Of a stretch of 64,000 bases of DNA, positions 63,848-64,000 are shown one piece after another; within the stretch, counting starts at the first letter, position 1, and each line of letters starts with the position of its first letter. Under the pieces are notes generated by a model. That model had not been told where the DNA came from. It did no database searches and saw only the letters and a program-made list of their open reading frames with translations. The position numbers and the translations under genes were made by a program. Source of the DNA: Prorocentrum cordatum (taxonomy: Eukaryota > Sar > Dinophyceae > Prorocentrales > Prorocentraceae). Location: positions 113,036 to 177,035 of the forward strand of contig CAUYUJ010012636.1 in the NCBI GenBank assembly GCA_963575745.1. Direction: 5' to 3'.

Positions 63848-64000
63848 GTCTCACTCAGTCGATATCACTATCGGTCTCACTGTCGATGCCACTACCAATA
63901 TCATTGTCGATCTCTCGATCGATTTCACGATCAATCGCGCTATCGTTCCCACAATCAACCTCACTATCGATCACATCATCGATGTCACTATCGATCTGAC
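63848..64000. repeat. 12-bp CACTATCGAT minisatellite to the window edge
   Basis: About eleven copies of a 12-base unit, ATNTCACTATCG with substitutions. It translates to a four-residue Ser-rich repeat and runs off the window. Confidence 0.9.

Overview
The window looks like nuclear DNA of a dinoflagellate. It has high GC, very many simple repeats, several decayed non-LTR retroelements with the RT style I associate with dinoflagellates, and one intronless gene preceded by a relict of the dinoflagellate spliced leader. That relict is TAGCCGTTTTGGCTCAA on the minus strand at 21674-21690, and it differs at one base from the matching part of the DinoSL. No bacterial, organellar, rRNA, tRNA or CRISPR feature was found. 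A genus cannot be fixed from the sequence alone. A 100-N gap at 38901-39000 marks a draft assembly.

Layout. (1) 1-13475: two and a half head-to-tail copies of a unit of about 5.13 kb, continuing off the left edge. Each unit carries one decayed minus-strand endonuclease/reverse-transcriptase element. (2) 13.6-17.3 kb: a dispersed repeat, then a second decayed minus-strand RT element. (3) 17.3-20.5 kb: degenerate repeats and a CAT microsatellite. (4) 20.5-21.7 kb: the only intact cellular gene, a TPT/DMT-family transporter with its relict spliced leader. (5) 22-33 kb: small inverted-repeat elements, minisatellites and microsatellites. (6) 33.3-34.1 kb: pieces of a possible SAM-domain gene. (7) 34.4-36.4 kb: a roughly 303-bp tandem array lying inside a dispersed repeat that also borders the 5.1-kb units. 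(8) 39-48.6 kb: a large plus-strand non-LTR retroelement. Its order is RanBP2-type zinc finger ORF1, RNase H, endonuclease, RT, C2H2 fingers, then a cytosine-methyltransferase-like domain. It is nearly intact, with one in-frame stop and three frame changes. (9) 49-57.4 kb: short inverted and direct repeats, a second TGATGGGC inverted-repeat transposon, a duplicated minus-strand coding cassette and long trinucleotide tracts. (10) 57.5-61.2 kb: a composite structure with two arrays of a 77-bp repeat inside direct repeats that contain hairpins. (11) 61.2-64 kb: low-information sequence ending in a 12-bp minisatellite.

The points most worth following are the retroelement carrying a methyltransferase-like domain, the relict spliced leader, the amplification of an already dead retroelement, and the inverted-repeat transposons that carry microsatellites. 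Most long open frames in this window come from GC-rich repeats and are not genes. Start codons given for retroelement frames are conventions, not observations.
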